Positions 1 to 5,120 of a DNA stretch of 5,120 nucleotides are shown piece by piece. This DNA comes from Gammaproteobacteria bacterium. Lineage in GTDB: Bacteria > Pseudomonadota > Gammaproteobacteria > Steroidobacterales > BM003. The position numbers and the translations under genes are program-made. Each line of letters begins with the position of its first letter. Positions within the stretch are counted from its first letter, which is position 1. The notes under the pieces were generated by a model. The model saw nothing but the letters and a program-made list of their open reading frames with translations, was not told the origin of the DNA and did no database searches. The DNA is taken from positions 1-5,120 of the forward strand of contig JAPHSC010000435.1 of assembly GCA_026193125.1 (NCBI GenBank), read 5' to 3'.

Positions 1-24
1 AAGATCATGAGTCTGTTCGAGTAA
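1..24 (+). CDS. possible C-terminal end of an upstream gene
   Basis: In frame 1 the window opens with codons for KIMSLFE followed by a TAA stop at 22-24. A hairpin begins 14 bases later and a strong intrinsic terminator follows, as expected at the end of a transcribed gene. Seven residues are too few to identify a product. Frame 3 also stays open until a TGA at 68-70, but that reading would run through the first hairpin, so frame 1 is preferred. The gene itself lies outside the window. Confidence 0.35.
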   Translation, partial: KIMSLFE

Positions 25-38
25 ATGAGGCATACGGA

Positions 39-56
39 GTGGGCCTTCGGGCCCAC
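39..56 (+). terminator. GC-rich hairpin with a UUCG tetraloop after the upstream stop
   Basis: A perfect 7-bp stem (gtgggcc / ggcccac) closes a TTCG loop with the very stable C(UUCG)G geometry. It lies 15 bases past the putative stop at 24. No T-run follows (ttcacctcg), so it is a weak terminator on its own. It may protect the 3' end of the message or act together with the second hairpin. Confidence 0.45.
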
Positions 57-77
57 TTCACCTCGATCTGAATAAAG

Positions 78-106
78 AAGCCCCCGCAAGGGGGCTTTTC
101 TTATTA
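78..106 (+). terminator. intrinsic (Rho-independent) terminator
   Basis: An 8-bp stem (aagccccc / gggggctt, 78-85 and 90-97) closes a GCAA tetraloop of the GNRA class and is followed by a T-rich tract (ttttcttatt). This is a standard intrinsic terminator for the gene ending upstream. The A-rich run before the stem (aataaag) gives it some capacity on the opposite strand. It separates the upstream transcription unit from the operon starting at 508. Confidence 0.85.
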
Positions 107-120
107 TGGGGGAGATCGTG

Positions 121-176
121 CGTCGCAGGGTGCGTTCTACGCACCGCATTGGCTGGTGCACGGAGTACACCCTACG
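121..176. repeat. palindromic intergenic repeat, complete copy with two inverted arms
   Basis: The left arm (121-146) contains ggtgcgt-tct-acgcacc, a perfect 7-bp stem with a 3-nt loop. The right arm (155-176) carries a related hairpin in inverted orientation, ggtgcac / gtacacc. The two arms together form an imperfect inverted repeat of about 55 bp, ending in accctacg, the complement of the cgtagggt that opens the related copy at 200. The structure resembles the small REP or MITE-like palindromes dispersed in many proteobacterial intergenic regions. It encodes no protein; the short open frames across it are not credible genes. Confidence 0.7.
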
Positions 177-199
177 GATCTTTACCGGCTTACCGCCAG

Positions 200-225
200 C
201 GTCGTAGGGTGCGTTCTACGCACCG
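200..225. repeat. palindromic intergenic repeat, second (partial) copy
   Basis: These 26 bases match 121-146 with a single mismatch (T205 in place of C126), 79 bases downstream and in the same orientation. The same 7-bp hairpin, ggtgcgt-tct-acgcacc, is present. The right-hand arm expected after it is not recognisable: 226-247 has only a degraded ggtgcccgcacgg. This copy is therefore a half element or a decayed full one. Confidence 0.7.
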
Positions 226-507
226 TGTCGGGCGGTGCCCGCACGGAAACCGCGGCAGCAACGAAGTTTTGGCTCTCAATCGGAGAAATTGGAGTCCTGC
301 TGAGGTCGCCTGCATCAATTCACGGGCCCTGGGGAGTCAAACCAACGCCACTTGTGTGTACAATTTGCCCCGTGAAAGAGCGGCTGCTGTAACCAGGCGC
401 AAACAAGAAACGGCAGAATGCTTCTATGATCTAATGCATTCGTGACATCATGGATTCAACCGATCTGAAAATTGATCCGTGATGCAGGACAGGCATAAGG
501 AATCAGC
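226..507 (+). other. gene-free leader upstream of the operon
   Basis: This stretch contains no credible gene: the overlapping short frames start inside the palindromic repeat, have no good ribosome-binding sites and encode low-quality Arg/Thr-rich peptides. It should hold the operon promoter, but no strong sigma-70 box pair is visible. Weak candidates are tatgat at 425-430, which lacks a -35, and gtgaca at 442-447 with gaaaat at 467-472, whose 19-bp spacing is too long. An 8-bp inverted repeat (ttcacggg 319-326, cccgtgaa 369-376) encloses 42 bases and could fold in the leader RNA or bind a regulator. No sigma-54 site was found. Confidence 0.5.
497..502 (+). promoter_or_regulatory. ribosome-binding site supporting a TTG start
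   Basis: The purine run aaggaa lies five bases before TTG at 508. It is the only good Shine-Dalgarno match near the 5' end of the first operon gene, and it decides the choice of this non-ATG start. Confidence 0.7.
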
Positions 508-1233
508 TTGCTAACCGAATCCATACTGCAGGATCTTCTGAGCACCCAGCACCTGAGTCAGGCCGATAAAATATTCTGCTGCCTGGCGATCCAGCCCGAT
601 ACGCCCAAGCCGGTAAAAGTCATCAGGGCCCTGGCCGCCAGGCATGGCGTAGCTGACATCAAGAAATGGAATGTCCTGGCGCAGCTTACGCAGCATAAGA
701 AACTCGCATTCAGAACGGCGGATGGCTGGGAGTTGACGACCGATGGGCTGGCGCATGTTGAGGCGTTGGCCATCGCCATCGCAAAGACGCCTGCTGGCTC
801 CATAACGGGCGATGAGTTGGATACGGGCGCCCCGGCTCCAGGGCACCGTATTCTTCTGGTCCAGGCTGACCCGCACACGATGCAACTGCTGGAGTTCATG
901 TTCAAACGCGCCAATTACGACGTTCTCACTGCGGTAAACGGCCGCGAGGCACAAGCGTTCATAAACAACGAGCCGGCGGTCGACCTGATGGTGACCGCGT
1001 TGACCCTGCCGTATGTTACTGGGTACCAGATCATCATTGATGCCAGGCAAAGCCGCACCTGGATGAATGTACCGATCATTGTACTGTCGGGAAAAGTGCT
1101 GGAAATGGATGTTGTCAGGGCGCTGAATACCGGCGCGAACGATTACGTAACCAAGCCCTTTCGGCCAAAGGAGTTATTGGCGAGGGCTCGCGCCTTGATT
1201 GCCACGTTTGAACGCCTGGGGATAAACAGATGA
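508..1233 (+). CDS. winged-helix protein with a degenerate C-terminal receiver domain (atypical response regulator)
   Basis: The 241-residue product is probably a cytoplasmic regulator. Residues about 15-90 look like a winged helix: three helices, then a wing-like stretch ending GWELTTDG (73-80). Residues about 113-234 are a CheY-like receiver, with ILLVQADP (115-122), VPIIVLSG (188-195) and DYVTKPF (212-218), so the switch Ser194 and Lys216 are kept. The phosphoacceptor Asp is replaced by Ala164 (DLMVTALTLP; families usually have LLDLxLP). The acidic pair is Gln119-Ala120, leaving only Asp121 nearby. Phosphorylation at the normal site is therefore not expected. The order is also unusual, since most response regulators have the receiver first. 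A TTG start is chosen because of aaggaa at 497-502. The stop overlaps the next start by four bases. No histidine kinase is in the window. The receiver fold is nearly certain; the DNA-binding role is inferred. Confidence 0.88.
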   Translation: MLTESILQDLLSTQHLSQADKIFCCLAIQPDTPKPVKVIRALAARHGVADIKKWNVLAQLTQHKKLAFRTADGWELTTDGLAHVEALAIAIAKTPAGSITGDELDTGAPAPGHRILLVQADPHTMQLLEFMFKRANYDVLTAVNGREAQAFINNEPAVDLMVTALTLPYVTGYQIIIDARQSRTWMNVPIIVLSGKVLEMDVVRALNTGANDYVTKPFRPKELLARARALIATFERLGINR

Positions 1234-2441
1234 CGCCAGTTTGCAAATATTTGTCGCTTGCCAGCCTGGCTGTGGCTGTTTTGTTTGGTCCGGCTCCATC
1301 CCTCGCAGGACAATCCCAGACAGGGGAACGGGCAGAGAGGGTGGTCGACAGGACCCCGGAGATTCGTGCCCTGGAATCAGTAATCGCAGCCCAGCCGAAT
1401 GACTACACTGCACGTGCCGAACTCGCCAGGCTGCTGGGCCAGGCAGGCCGGTATGCAGAGGCACTCGCGCAGTACGATGTCCTGATTCAGAAATTTCCCG
1501 ACGATGTCGACCACTCATTGGCTCGTGCGCGCGTGTTGGGCTGGGCCGGCAGGGACTCCGAAGCGCTGCTTGAACTCGAGCGTGCCCGGGCCCTTGCGCC
1601 TGGCTATGAGGATGTCTGGCAATTGGAAATCTCAATACTCGGCCGACAACAGGACGCTGCCAGCAAGACCACGCTGGAGGCGCTCAGGCTGGAGGCCGAA
1701 ACCCGCTTTCCCGACTCCGAATGGCGGCGATCGCGAGGGGAAGTCGAGGAGATTCACTGGAAGATCACCGCAGGAGCAGGCTACGAGAGCCTGACCGGAG
1801 ATAATCCCGACTGGAATAACCAGTTCCTGCAACTGGACTGGGTGAGGAGTGGTGATCAGCGCTACTTCGGTCGTGTCGGGAGGGACGTACGCTTCGACAA
1901 TACGGACCAGCAGTTTGTCGCCGGTGGTGCATGGCGCTTCCCCGGGGACTGGACCCTGGGTGGCGAGCTCAGCGCCAGTCCCGATGCGAACTTTCAGCCG
2001 GAAACCGGCTACGCATTTTATGTAGAGCGACCGTTCGCCAAGGCCTGGGTCGGCGATCTGGCTTTTCAGCAGCGCCGTTATACCACGGCGACAGTCAGTA
2101 CTTACGGCGCTGCCTTGCAACGCTACTTTGGTGATTTTCGCCTGGCCTATGGACTCAAGCTCTCGCATCTGCATGGTTACGAGAACAGCCTCGCCCAGTC
2201 GCTGGCTATGGACTGGTACCTCACGCCACAGACCAGCGTGAGACTCACGCTTTCTGGTGGTGACGAGGCCGAAGCCGTTGGCGCCGGCCAGGTGCTGGAG
2301 ACATCGGTACGCAGCGCCACCCTGTCCGGGAGGCACGCATTCAGCGAGCGGCTGGCATTGTCCTGGTCCGCGGGCACCCATCTCCAGGGCGACCTGTATC
2401 GGAGGAACTATGTTGGACTGGCTCTTACAGTCGGACTTTGA
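1230..2441 (+). CDS. YaiO-like outer-membrane beta-barrel protein with N-terminal TPRs
   Basis: This 403-residue protein is probably exported by Sec and inserted in the outer membrane. Residues 1-26 form a signal peptide (one Lys, a hydrophobic core at 8-20, cleavage after PSLA, 23-26). Residues 57-90 and 91-124 are two 34-residue TPR units ending KFP and LAP. A linker is followed at about 178-403 by alternating aromatic and polar strands typical of a barrel, opening with ITAGAGYESLTG (179-190) and DWNNQFLQLDW (194-204), a pattern I recognise from the YaiO domain family. The last strand ends LALTVGL, without the usual terminal Phe. TPR-plus-barrel layout recalls PgaA and AlgK/AlgE-type exporters, though with far fewer TPRs, so a role in polysaccharide export is inferred from the neighbouring glycosyltransferase. 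ATG overlaps the previous stop (ATGA), with gggga at 1218-1222 as the binding site. The 3' end overlaps the next gene by 32 bases. Confidence 0.87.
   Translation: MTPVCKYLSLASLAVAVLFGPAPSLAGQSQTGERAERVVDRTPEIRALESVIAAQPNDYTARAELARLLGQAGRYAEALAQYDVLIQKFPDDVDHSLARARVLGWAGRDSEALLELERARALAPGYEDVWQLEISILGRQQDAASKTTLEALRLEAETRFPDSEWRRSRGEVEEIHWKITAGAGYESLTGDNPDWNNQFLQLDWVRSGDQRYFGRVGRDVRFDNTDQQFVAGGAWRFPGDWTLGGELSASPDANFQPETGYAFYVERPFAKAWVGDLAFQQRRYTTATVSTYGAALQRYFGDFRLAYGLKLSHLHGYENSLAQSLAMDWYLTPQTSVRLTLSGGDEAEAVGAGQVLETSVRSATLSGRHAFSERLALSWSAGTHLQGDLYRRNYVGLALTVGL
2401..2406 (+). promoter_or_regulatory. ribosome-binding site inside the preceding gene
   Basis: The strong Shine-Dalgarno match ggagga ends three bases before ATG at 2410 and sits inside the last codons of the YaiO-like gene. 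It fixes the start of the HEAT-repeat gene at 2410. An earlier in-frame ATG at 2257 would add 51 Pro/Arg/Cys-rich residues that are a shadow of the barrel gene. Confidence 0.75.
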
Positions 2442-3483
2442 TACATCGGTTACCGCCGCGCTGTGGTCGACGATCGTTGCCGTGGCCTCAACCCTGGTGC
2501 TGTTTCTTTACACCCTGGGACTACGCGTAGCGACGACTATCGCTGAACGCCGCCATGTTCCCTTGATTGCCCGCTGGCGTCGAATTTTCGCGTCGGCCGT
2601 TGTTTCCGATACGCAGGATAACTGGAGTGGCTTGCCCGCGATCAAGCGCAACCAGCTGATCGATATTCTGGAGGAATGGAATCTGACGCGTACAACGGTT
2701 GCCGGCGACGCCACAGAGAACTTGATATCTCTTGCGGACCACCTGGGTTTCCGCGCTGCGGCCCTGCACCTGCTGCATAAGAGAAAAATAGCATCGAAGT
2801 TGCTGGGCATACAGACCCTCGGCCACCTCAGGGACAAGCAAAGCTGGCCGGCTATTATGGAGGCAGTCGGAAATCCGAGCAGTGCGATTTCGATTACTGC
2901 GGCTGTCGCCCTGGTAGACATTGATGCAGAAAAGGCCATGCCCGTTTTAATGCCATTGATTGCGCTCCGCCGGGACTGGCCGCAAACAAGGGTGGCTACG
3001 TTTCTGCGCAAGGCTGGCAGCGATGTGATTAGCGAGCCGATGGGGCGGGCGCTACGCAGTGGAGACCCCAAAAGCCAGATTCACCTGATGAAATTTGCAC
3101 CGTTGATGGAAACCGGGAGCGCTGATGAAGTTGCGGCCGAGCTGGTCAGCAAAAGCCAGGATGCCGGGGTATTGGCAGCAGCCCTTGAGCTGCTTTCAGG
3201 CCATGGTGGGCTGCCTGGAATAGAGCGCCTGGCAGTTCACGAAGCATGGTTCGTGCGTCTGCGTGTTGCCCAGATTCTGGGCAGGGCAGGCCTCAAGGAA
3301 CACTTCCCCTTACTGGAAGCCATGCTCGAGGATCCAGAGTGGTGGGTTCGCTACCGGGCGGCGCAGGCAATTGCGGCCTTGCCTTTCCTTGGGCCCAACG
3401 CTCTGCACCAGTTGCAGCAGCGCCAGACGGATCCCTTTGCCAGGGACATGCTTGGGCAGGCGATCGCCGAGGCGGGCTTGTAA
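2410..3483 (+). CDS. membrane-anchored HEAT-repeat protein
   Basis: From ATG at 2410 the product has 357 residues. Residues about 17-38 (AALWSTIVAVASTLVLFLYT...) form one transmembrane helix. The short segment before it carries three Asp and no Lys or Arg, and the segment after it is rich in Arg (39-58), so the positive-inside rule places the C-terminal domain in the cytoplasm. That domain is all helical, with HEAT-like units most clearly at about 128-185 (LLGIQTLGHLRDKQSWPAIMEA; ITAAVALVDIDAEKAMPVL) and 278-330 (FVRLRVAQILGRAGLKEHFP; WWVRYRAAQAIAALP). HEAT solenoids bind proteins and no catalytic motif is seen. The gene lies between the outer-membrane and glycosyltransferase genes, overlapping them by 32 bases and 1 base, so a scaffold or regulator of the synthase complex is a reasonable inference. 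Its exact function is unknown. Confidence 0.85.
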   Translation: MLDWLLQSDFDTSVTAALWSTIVAVASTLVLFLYTLGLRVATTIAERRHVPLIARWRRIFASAVVSDTQDNWSGLPAIKRNQLIDILEEWNLTRTTVAGDATENLISLADHLGFRAAALHLLHKRKIASKLLGIQTLGHLRDKQSWPAIMEAVGNPSSAISITAAVALVDIDAEKAMPVLMPLIALRRDWPQTRVATFLRKAGSDVISEPMGRALRSGDPKSQIHLMKFAPLMETGSADEVAAELVSKSQDAGVLAAALELLSGHGGLPGIERLAVHEAWFVRLRVAQILGRAGLKEHFPLLEAMLEDPEWWVRYRAAQAIAALPFLGPNALHQLQQRQTDPFARDMLGQAIAEAGL

Positions 3484-4895
3484 TGACGATTGAAGTATTT
3501 GTTCACCACACCCAGTGGATATTCCTGTTGTATTTTGTTGGCATCAACGTTGGCTACCTGGCCCAGAACATTATCGCCACAATCGGCATTCGGAAATACT
3601 TGCAGACAGCGAATCGTTTTCAGGCAGAGGGTGTGTTCTCGTCACTTGATATCCCGATCAGCGTCATCGTGCCGGCCTACAATGAAGCGACGTCGATCAT
3701 TACCTCAATCAAAGCTCTCCTGCAAATGGATTACCCGGATTTTGAGTTGATCGTGGTGAACGACGGCTCAAGCGATTCGACGCTGCAGACCATGATTGAC
3801 GCCTTCGGACTACGAGTATTCCCCGAGGCCTACAGAATCCGTGTTGAAAGCTCGGAAGTCAGGGGCGTCTACCGATCGCTACGCTACAAAAACCTGCGCA
3901 TTATTGACAAGGTCAATGGGGGCAGTAAAGCGGACGCCGTCAACGCCGGTATTAATGCTGCCCGCTATCCGCTGGTCTGTGTAGTGGACGCAGATGGCAT
4001 TTTGCAGCCGGACAGTTTGCGCCGGGTTGTTCGCCCTTTTCACGAAGATCAGACCACTATTGCGGTGGGGGGTACGGTACGCATCGCGAACGGCTGCGTA
4101 GTCCGTCAGGGATTTCTGGAGGAAGTCGGCCTGCCAAGAAATTATCTTGCCCTGGTGCAGGTGGTGGAGTACCTCCGGGCCTTCCTGTTTGGTCGAATGG
4201 GCTGGTCGCCTATTAACGCATTGCTGATCATCTCCGGTGCCTTCGGTGTGTTTCACAAGGAAACCCTGATCGAGGTCGGTGGCTTCAACAAAGACGCCGT
4301 TGGCGAGGATATGGAATTGATCCTGCGCATGCACCGGATCATGAAAGAAAAGCGGCGCCCCTATCGCATCACCTTCCTGCCGGATCCGGTCTGCTGGACT
4401 GATGCGCCAGAGAACTTGAAGGATCTCAAGGGCCAGCGTGTCCGCTGGCAGAATGGCCTCGGCCAGGCGCTCATGTTGAACCGCTCGCTGATATTTAACC
4501 CCCGGGGCGGCACGGTATCCTGGTTGGCGATACCGTTTTACCTGGTGTTTGAGCTGTTCGGGCCAATTCTTGAAGTTCTCGGGATGTTTCTTCTGTTGTA
4601 CTTTGGGTGGATGGGCTGGCTGGGGTGGCCGGAGAGCATGATATTTTTTGGCCTTGCGGTCGGGCTGGGGATATTGCTCTCGACCAGTGCGATCATGCTT
4701 GAAGAAATGTCCTTCCATATGTATCCCCGCATCCGTGACTTGTTGGTGCTCTTTCTCATTGCGATTGTCGAGAATCTTGGCTTTCGGCAGCTGACCGCAA
4801 TCTGGCGCTTGCAGGGGTTATTCCGCTGGTTGCGTGGTGGCAAGCACAAGTGGGAGACCATTACCCGCAGTGCCAGTGTTTCCGACAAGACCTGA
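3483..4895 (+). CDS. processive family 2 glycosyltransferase, PgaC/hyaluronan synthase-like
   Basis: This 470-residue inner-membrane enzyme is predicted to polymerise a sugar from a UDP-sugar into a beta-linked polysaccharide. An N-terminal membrane segment (about 11-35) precedes a GT-A catalytic domain: VIVPAYNEA (61-69), VVNDGSSD (91-98), VNGGSKADAVNAGI (144-157), the metal-binding DAD (169-171), the acceptor-side region ISGAFGVF (250-257), the catalytic GED (274-276) and QRVRW (318-322), the Q/RxxRW motif of processive synthases. Hydrophobic segments at about 346-378, 384-405 and 418-432 form the C-terminal membrane part. All key residues are present, so it looks active. No PilZ domain is present, unlike BcsA. 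The sugar cannot be told; poly-GlcNAc is only the nearest analogy. ATG at 3483 overlaps the previous TAA (TAATG), suggesting coupled translation; gagg at 3469-3472 is a weak, distant binding site. An upstream in-frame ATG at 3246 is rejected because it lies deep inside the HEAT gene. Confidence 0.92.
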   Translation: MTIEVFVHHTQWIFLLYFVGINVGYLAQNIIATIGIRKYLQTANRFQAEGVFSSLDIPISVIVPAYNEATSIITSIKALLQMDYPDFELIVVNDGSSDSTLQTMIDAFGLRVFPEAYRIRVESSEVRGVYRSLRYKNLRIIDKVNGGSKADAVNAGINAARYPLVCVVDADGILQPDSLRRVVRPFHEDQTTIAVGGTVRIANGCVVRQGFLEEVGLPRNYLALVQVVEYLRAFLFGRMGWSPINALLIISGAFGVFHKETLIEVGGFNKDAVGEDMELILRMHRIMKEKRRPYRITFLPDPVCWTDAPENLKDLKGQRVRWQNGLGQALMLNRSLIFNPRGGTVSWLAIPFYLVFELFGPILEVLGMFLLLYFGWMGWLGWPESMIFFGLAVGLGILLSTSAIMLEEMSFHMYPRIRDLLVLFLIAIVENLGFRQLTAIWRLQGLFRWLRGGKHKWETITRSASVSDKT

Positions 4896-4897
4896 GG
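4886..4897 (+). repeat. 12-bp direct repeat, copy 1 (spans the glycosyltransferase stop)
   Basis: The sequence caagacctgagg covers the last codons and TGA stop of the glycosyltransferase gene. An exact copy lies 64 bases downstream. It is too short to assign to a known element; a small local duplication or chance are both possible. Confidence 0.5.
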
Positions 4898-4949
4898 CCC
4901 GCGCTCCATATGGCGTAGACAATTCCTTTAAACAGGGACTGTGGCGGAG

Positions 4950-4961
4950 CAAGACCTGAGG
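4950..4961 (+). repeat. 12-bp direct repeat, copy 2
   Basis: An exact copy of caagacctgagg at 4886-4897, lying in non-coding DNA 64 bases downstream. The flanking sequences differ (cccgcg after copy 1, ttgtag after copy 2). Confidence 0.5.
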
Positions 4962-5020
4962 TTGTAGAATTCCGCTGGACGCGCAGGCAGGGATGCCAGG
5001 GAAAAGGTTTCTGACAGAGC

Positions 5021-5045
5021 GCGGGTGTAGTTCAATGGGTGAACG
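5021..5045 (+). other. tRNA-Gly-like 5' fragment (not a complete tRNA)
   Basis: From memory of E. coli tRNA-Gly(CCC), these 25 bases match its 5' end at about 22 positions: a gcgggtg acceptor strand, TA at positions 8-9 and a D arm gttc-aatgggt-gaac. The match then stops. No anticodon stem pairs at the expected place, no T arm is visible, and no cacccgc follows to close the acceptor stem. It is therefore not a functional tRNA. It may be a remnant of a tRNA gene, part of a dispersed structured repeat, or chance similarity. Confidence 0.3.
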
Positions 5046-5065
5046 GCGACTGGCGTAGCCTGCGG

Positions 5066-5078
5066 GGAGCATAGCTCC
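5066..5078 (+). repeat. small perfect hairpin
   Basis: A 5-bp stem (ggagc / gctcc) closes a 3-nt ATA loop and is preceded by extra G residues. No T-run follows, so it is not an intrinsic terminator. It is one of several small palindromes in the last 140 bases. Confidence 0.4.
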
Positions 5079-5120
5079 ACGAGCCGGGAACGGCCGGCCA
5101 GGGATGGACGGACAGGCGGT

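Larger units (their letters stand above)
4896..5120 (+). other. region without a recognisable gene after the operon
   Basis: No credible coding frame is visible. There is no clear intrinsic terminator directly after the glycosyltransferase stop, so transcription may continue past the window. The region is rich in small palindromes: ccatatgg (4906-4913), ggca-ggga-tgcc (4986-4997), gttca-atggg-tgaac (5030-5044), ggagc-ata-gctcc (5066-5078) and ggccggcc (5092-5099). The octamer gccaggga occurs twice (4995-5002 and 5097-5104). This suggests structured, possibly repetitive intergenic DNA. Confidence 0.45.

Noticed and set aside
121..225. CRISPR-like array
   Set aside because: There are only two direct copies of a palindromic unit with an inverted third arm; there is no regular repeat-spacer pattern and no cas gene.
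149..445. Open frame of 98 codons, with an overlapping 78-codon frame, upstream of the operon
   Set aside because: Both begin inside the palindromic repeat, have no convincing ribosome-binding site, overlap each other and encode compositionally odd Arg/Thr-rich peptides with no recognisable motif.
442..472. Sigma-70 promoter gtgaca ... gaaaat
   Set aside because: The -35 is fair, but the spacing is 19 bp and the -10 matches only four of six positions, so it is mentioned only as a weak candidate.
2257..2409. N-terminal extension of the HEAT gene to ATG 2257
   Set aside because: The extra 51 residues are Pro/Cys/Arg-rich, lie inside the barrel gene and have no upstream binding site; ATG 2410 has ggagga and gives a clean membrane-anchor N-terminus.
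3246..3482. N-terminal extension of the glycosyltransferase to ATG 3246
   Set aside because: It would overlap the HEAT repeats by over 230 bases and add a Gly/Arg/Ala-rich shadow peptide; ATG 3483 gives the normal N-terminal membrane segment.
3879..4718. 279-codon open frame on the minus strand
   Set aside because: It lies entirely opposite the glycosyltransferase gene, whose motifs are all intact; its His/Gln/Arg-rich translation shows no domain.
5021..5093. Complete tRNA-Gly gene
   Set aside because: After the D arm there is no pairing anticodon stem, no T arm and no sequence complementary to the acceptor strand.

Overview
The window looks like chromosomal DNA from a moderately GC-rich Gram-negative bacterium, probably a proteobacterium. 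One product has a Sec signal peptide followed by TPRs and an outer-membrane beta-barrel. Codon use is uniform across the four main genes, which gives no sign that any of them was acquired separately.

Layout. Bases 1-24 are probably the last codons of an upstream gene. Two hairpins follow (39-56 and 78-97); the second is a convincing intrinsic terminator. Next come small palindromic repeats (121-225) and a gene-free leader up to 507. A tightly packed, same-strand four-gene operon fills 508-4895: (1) a winged-helix protein with a C-terminal receiver domain that has lost its phosphorylation residues; (2) a YaiO-like outer-membrane protein with two TPRs and a beta-barrel; (3) a protein with one membrane anchor and HEAT-like repeats; (4) a processive family 2 glycosyltransferase of the PgaC/hyaluronan synthase type. 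Adjacent genes overlap by 4, 32 and 1 bases, so they are probably co-transcribed and translationally coupled. The last 225 bases hold no convincing gene. They contain a 12-bp direct repeat, several small hairpins and a stretch resembling the 5' end of tRNA-Gly.

How the genes may work together (inference). The glycosyltransferase has the motifs needed to polymerise a sugar nucleotide at the inner membrane and extrude the chain. The TPR-barrel protein could act at the outer membrane, as PgaA does for poly-GlcNAc. The HEAT protein, predicted to face the cytoplasm from its anchor, could scaffold or regulate the synthase. The receiver-like protein could be a phosphorylation-independent regulator of transcription or of the complex. 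This gene set does not match the textbook pga, bcs, alg or pel operons (no PilZ, GGDEF, deacetylase or acyltransferase gene is visible), so it is a candidate uncharacterised exopolysaccharide synthesis and secretion system. The polymer cannot be identified from sequence alone.
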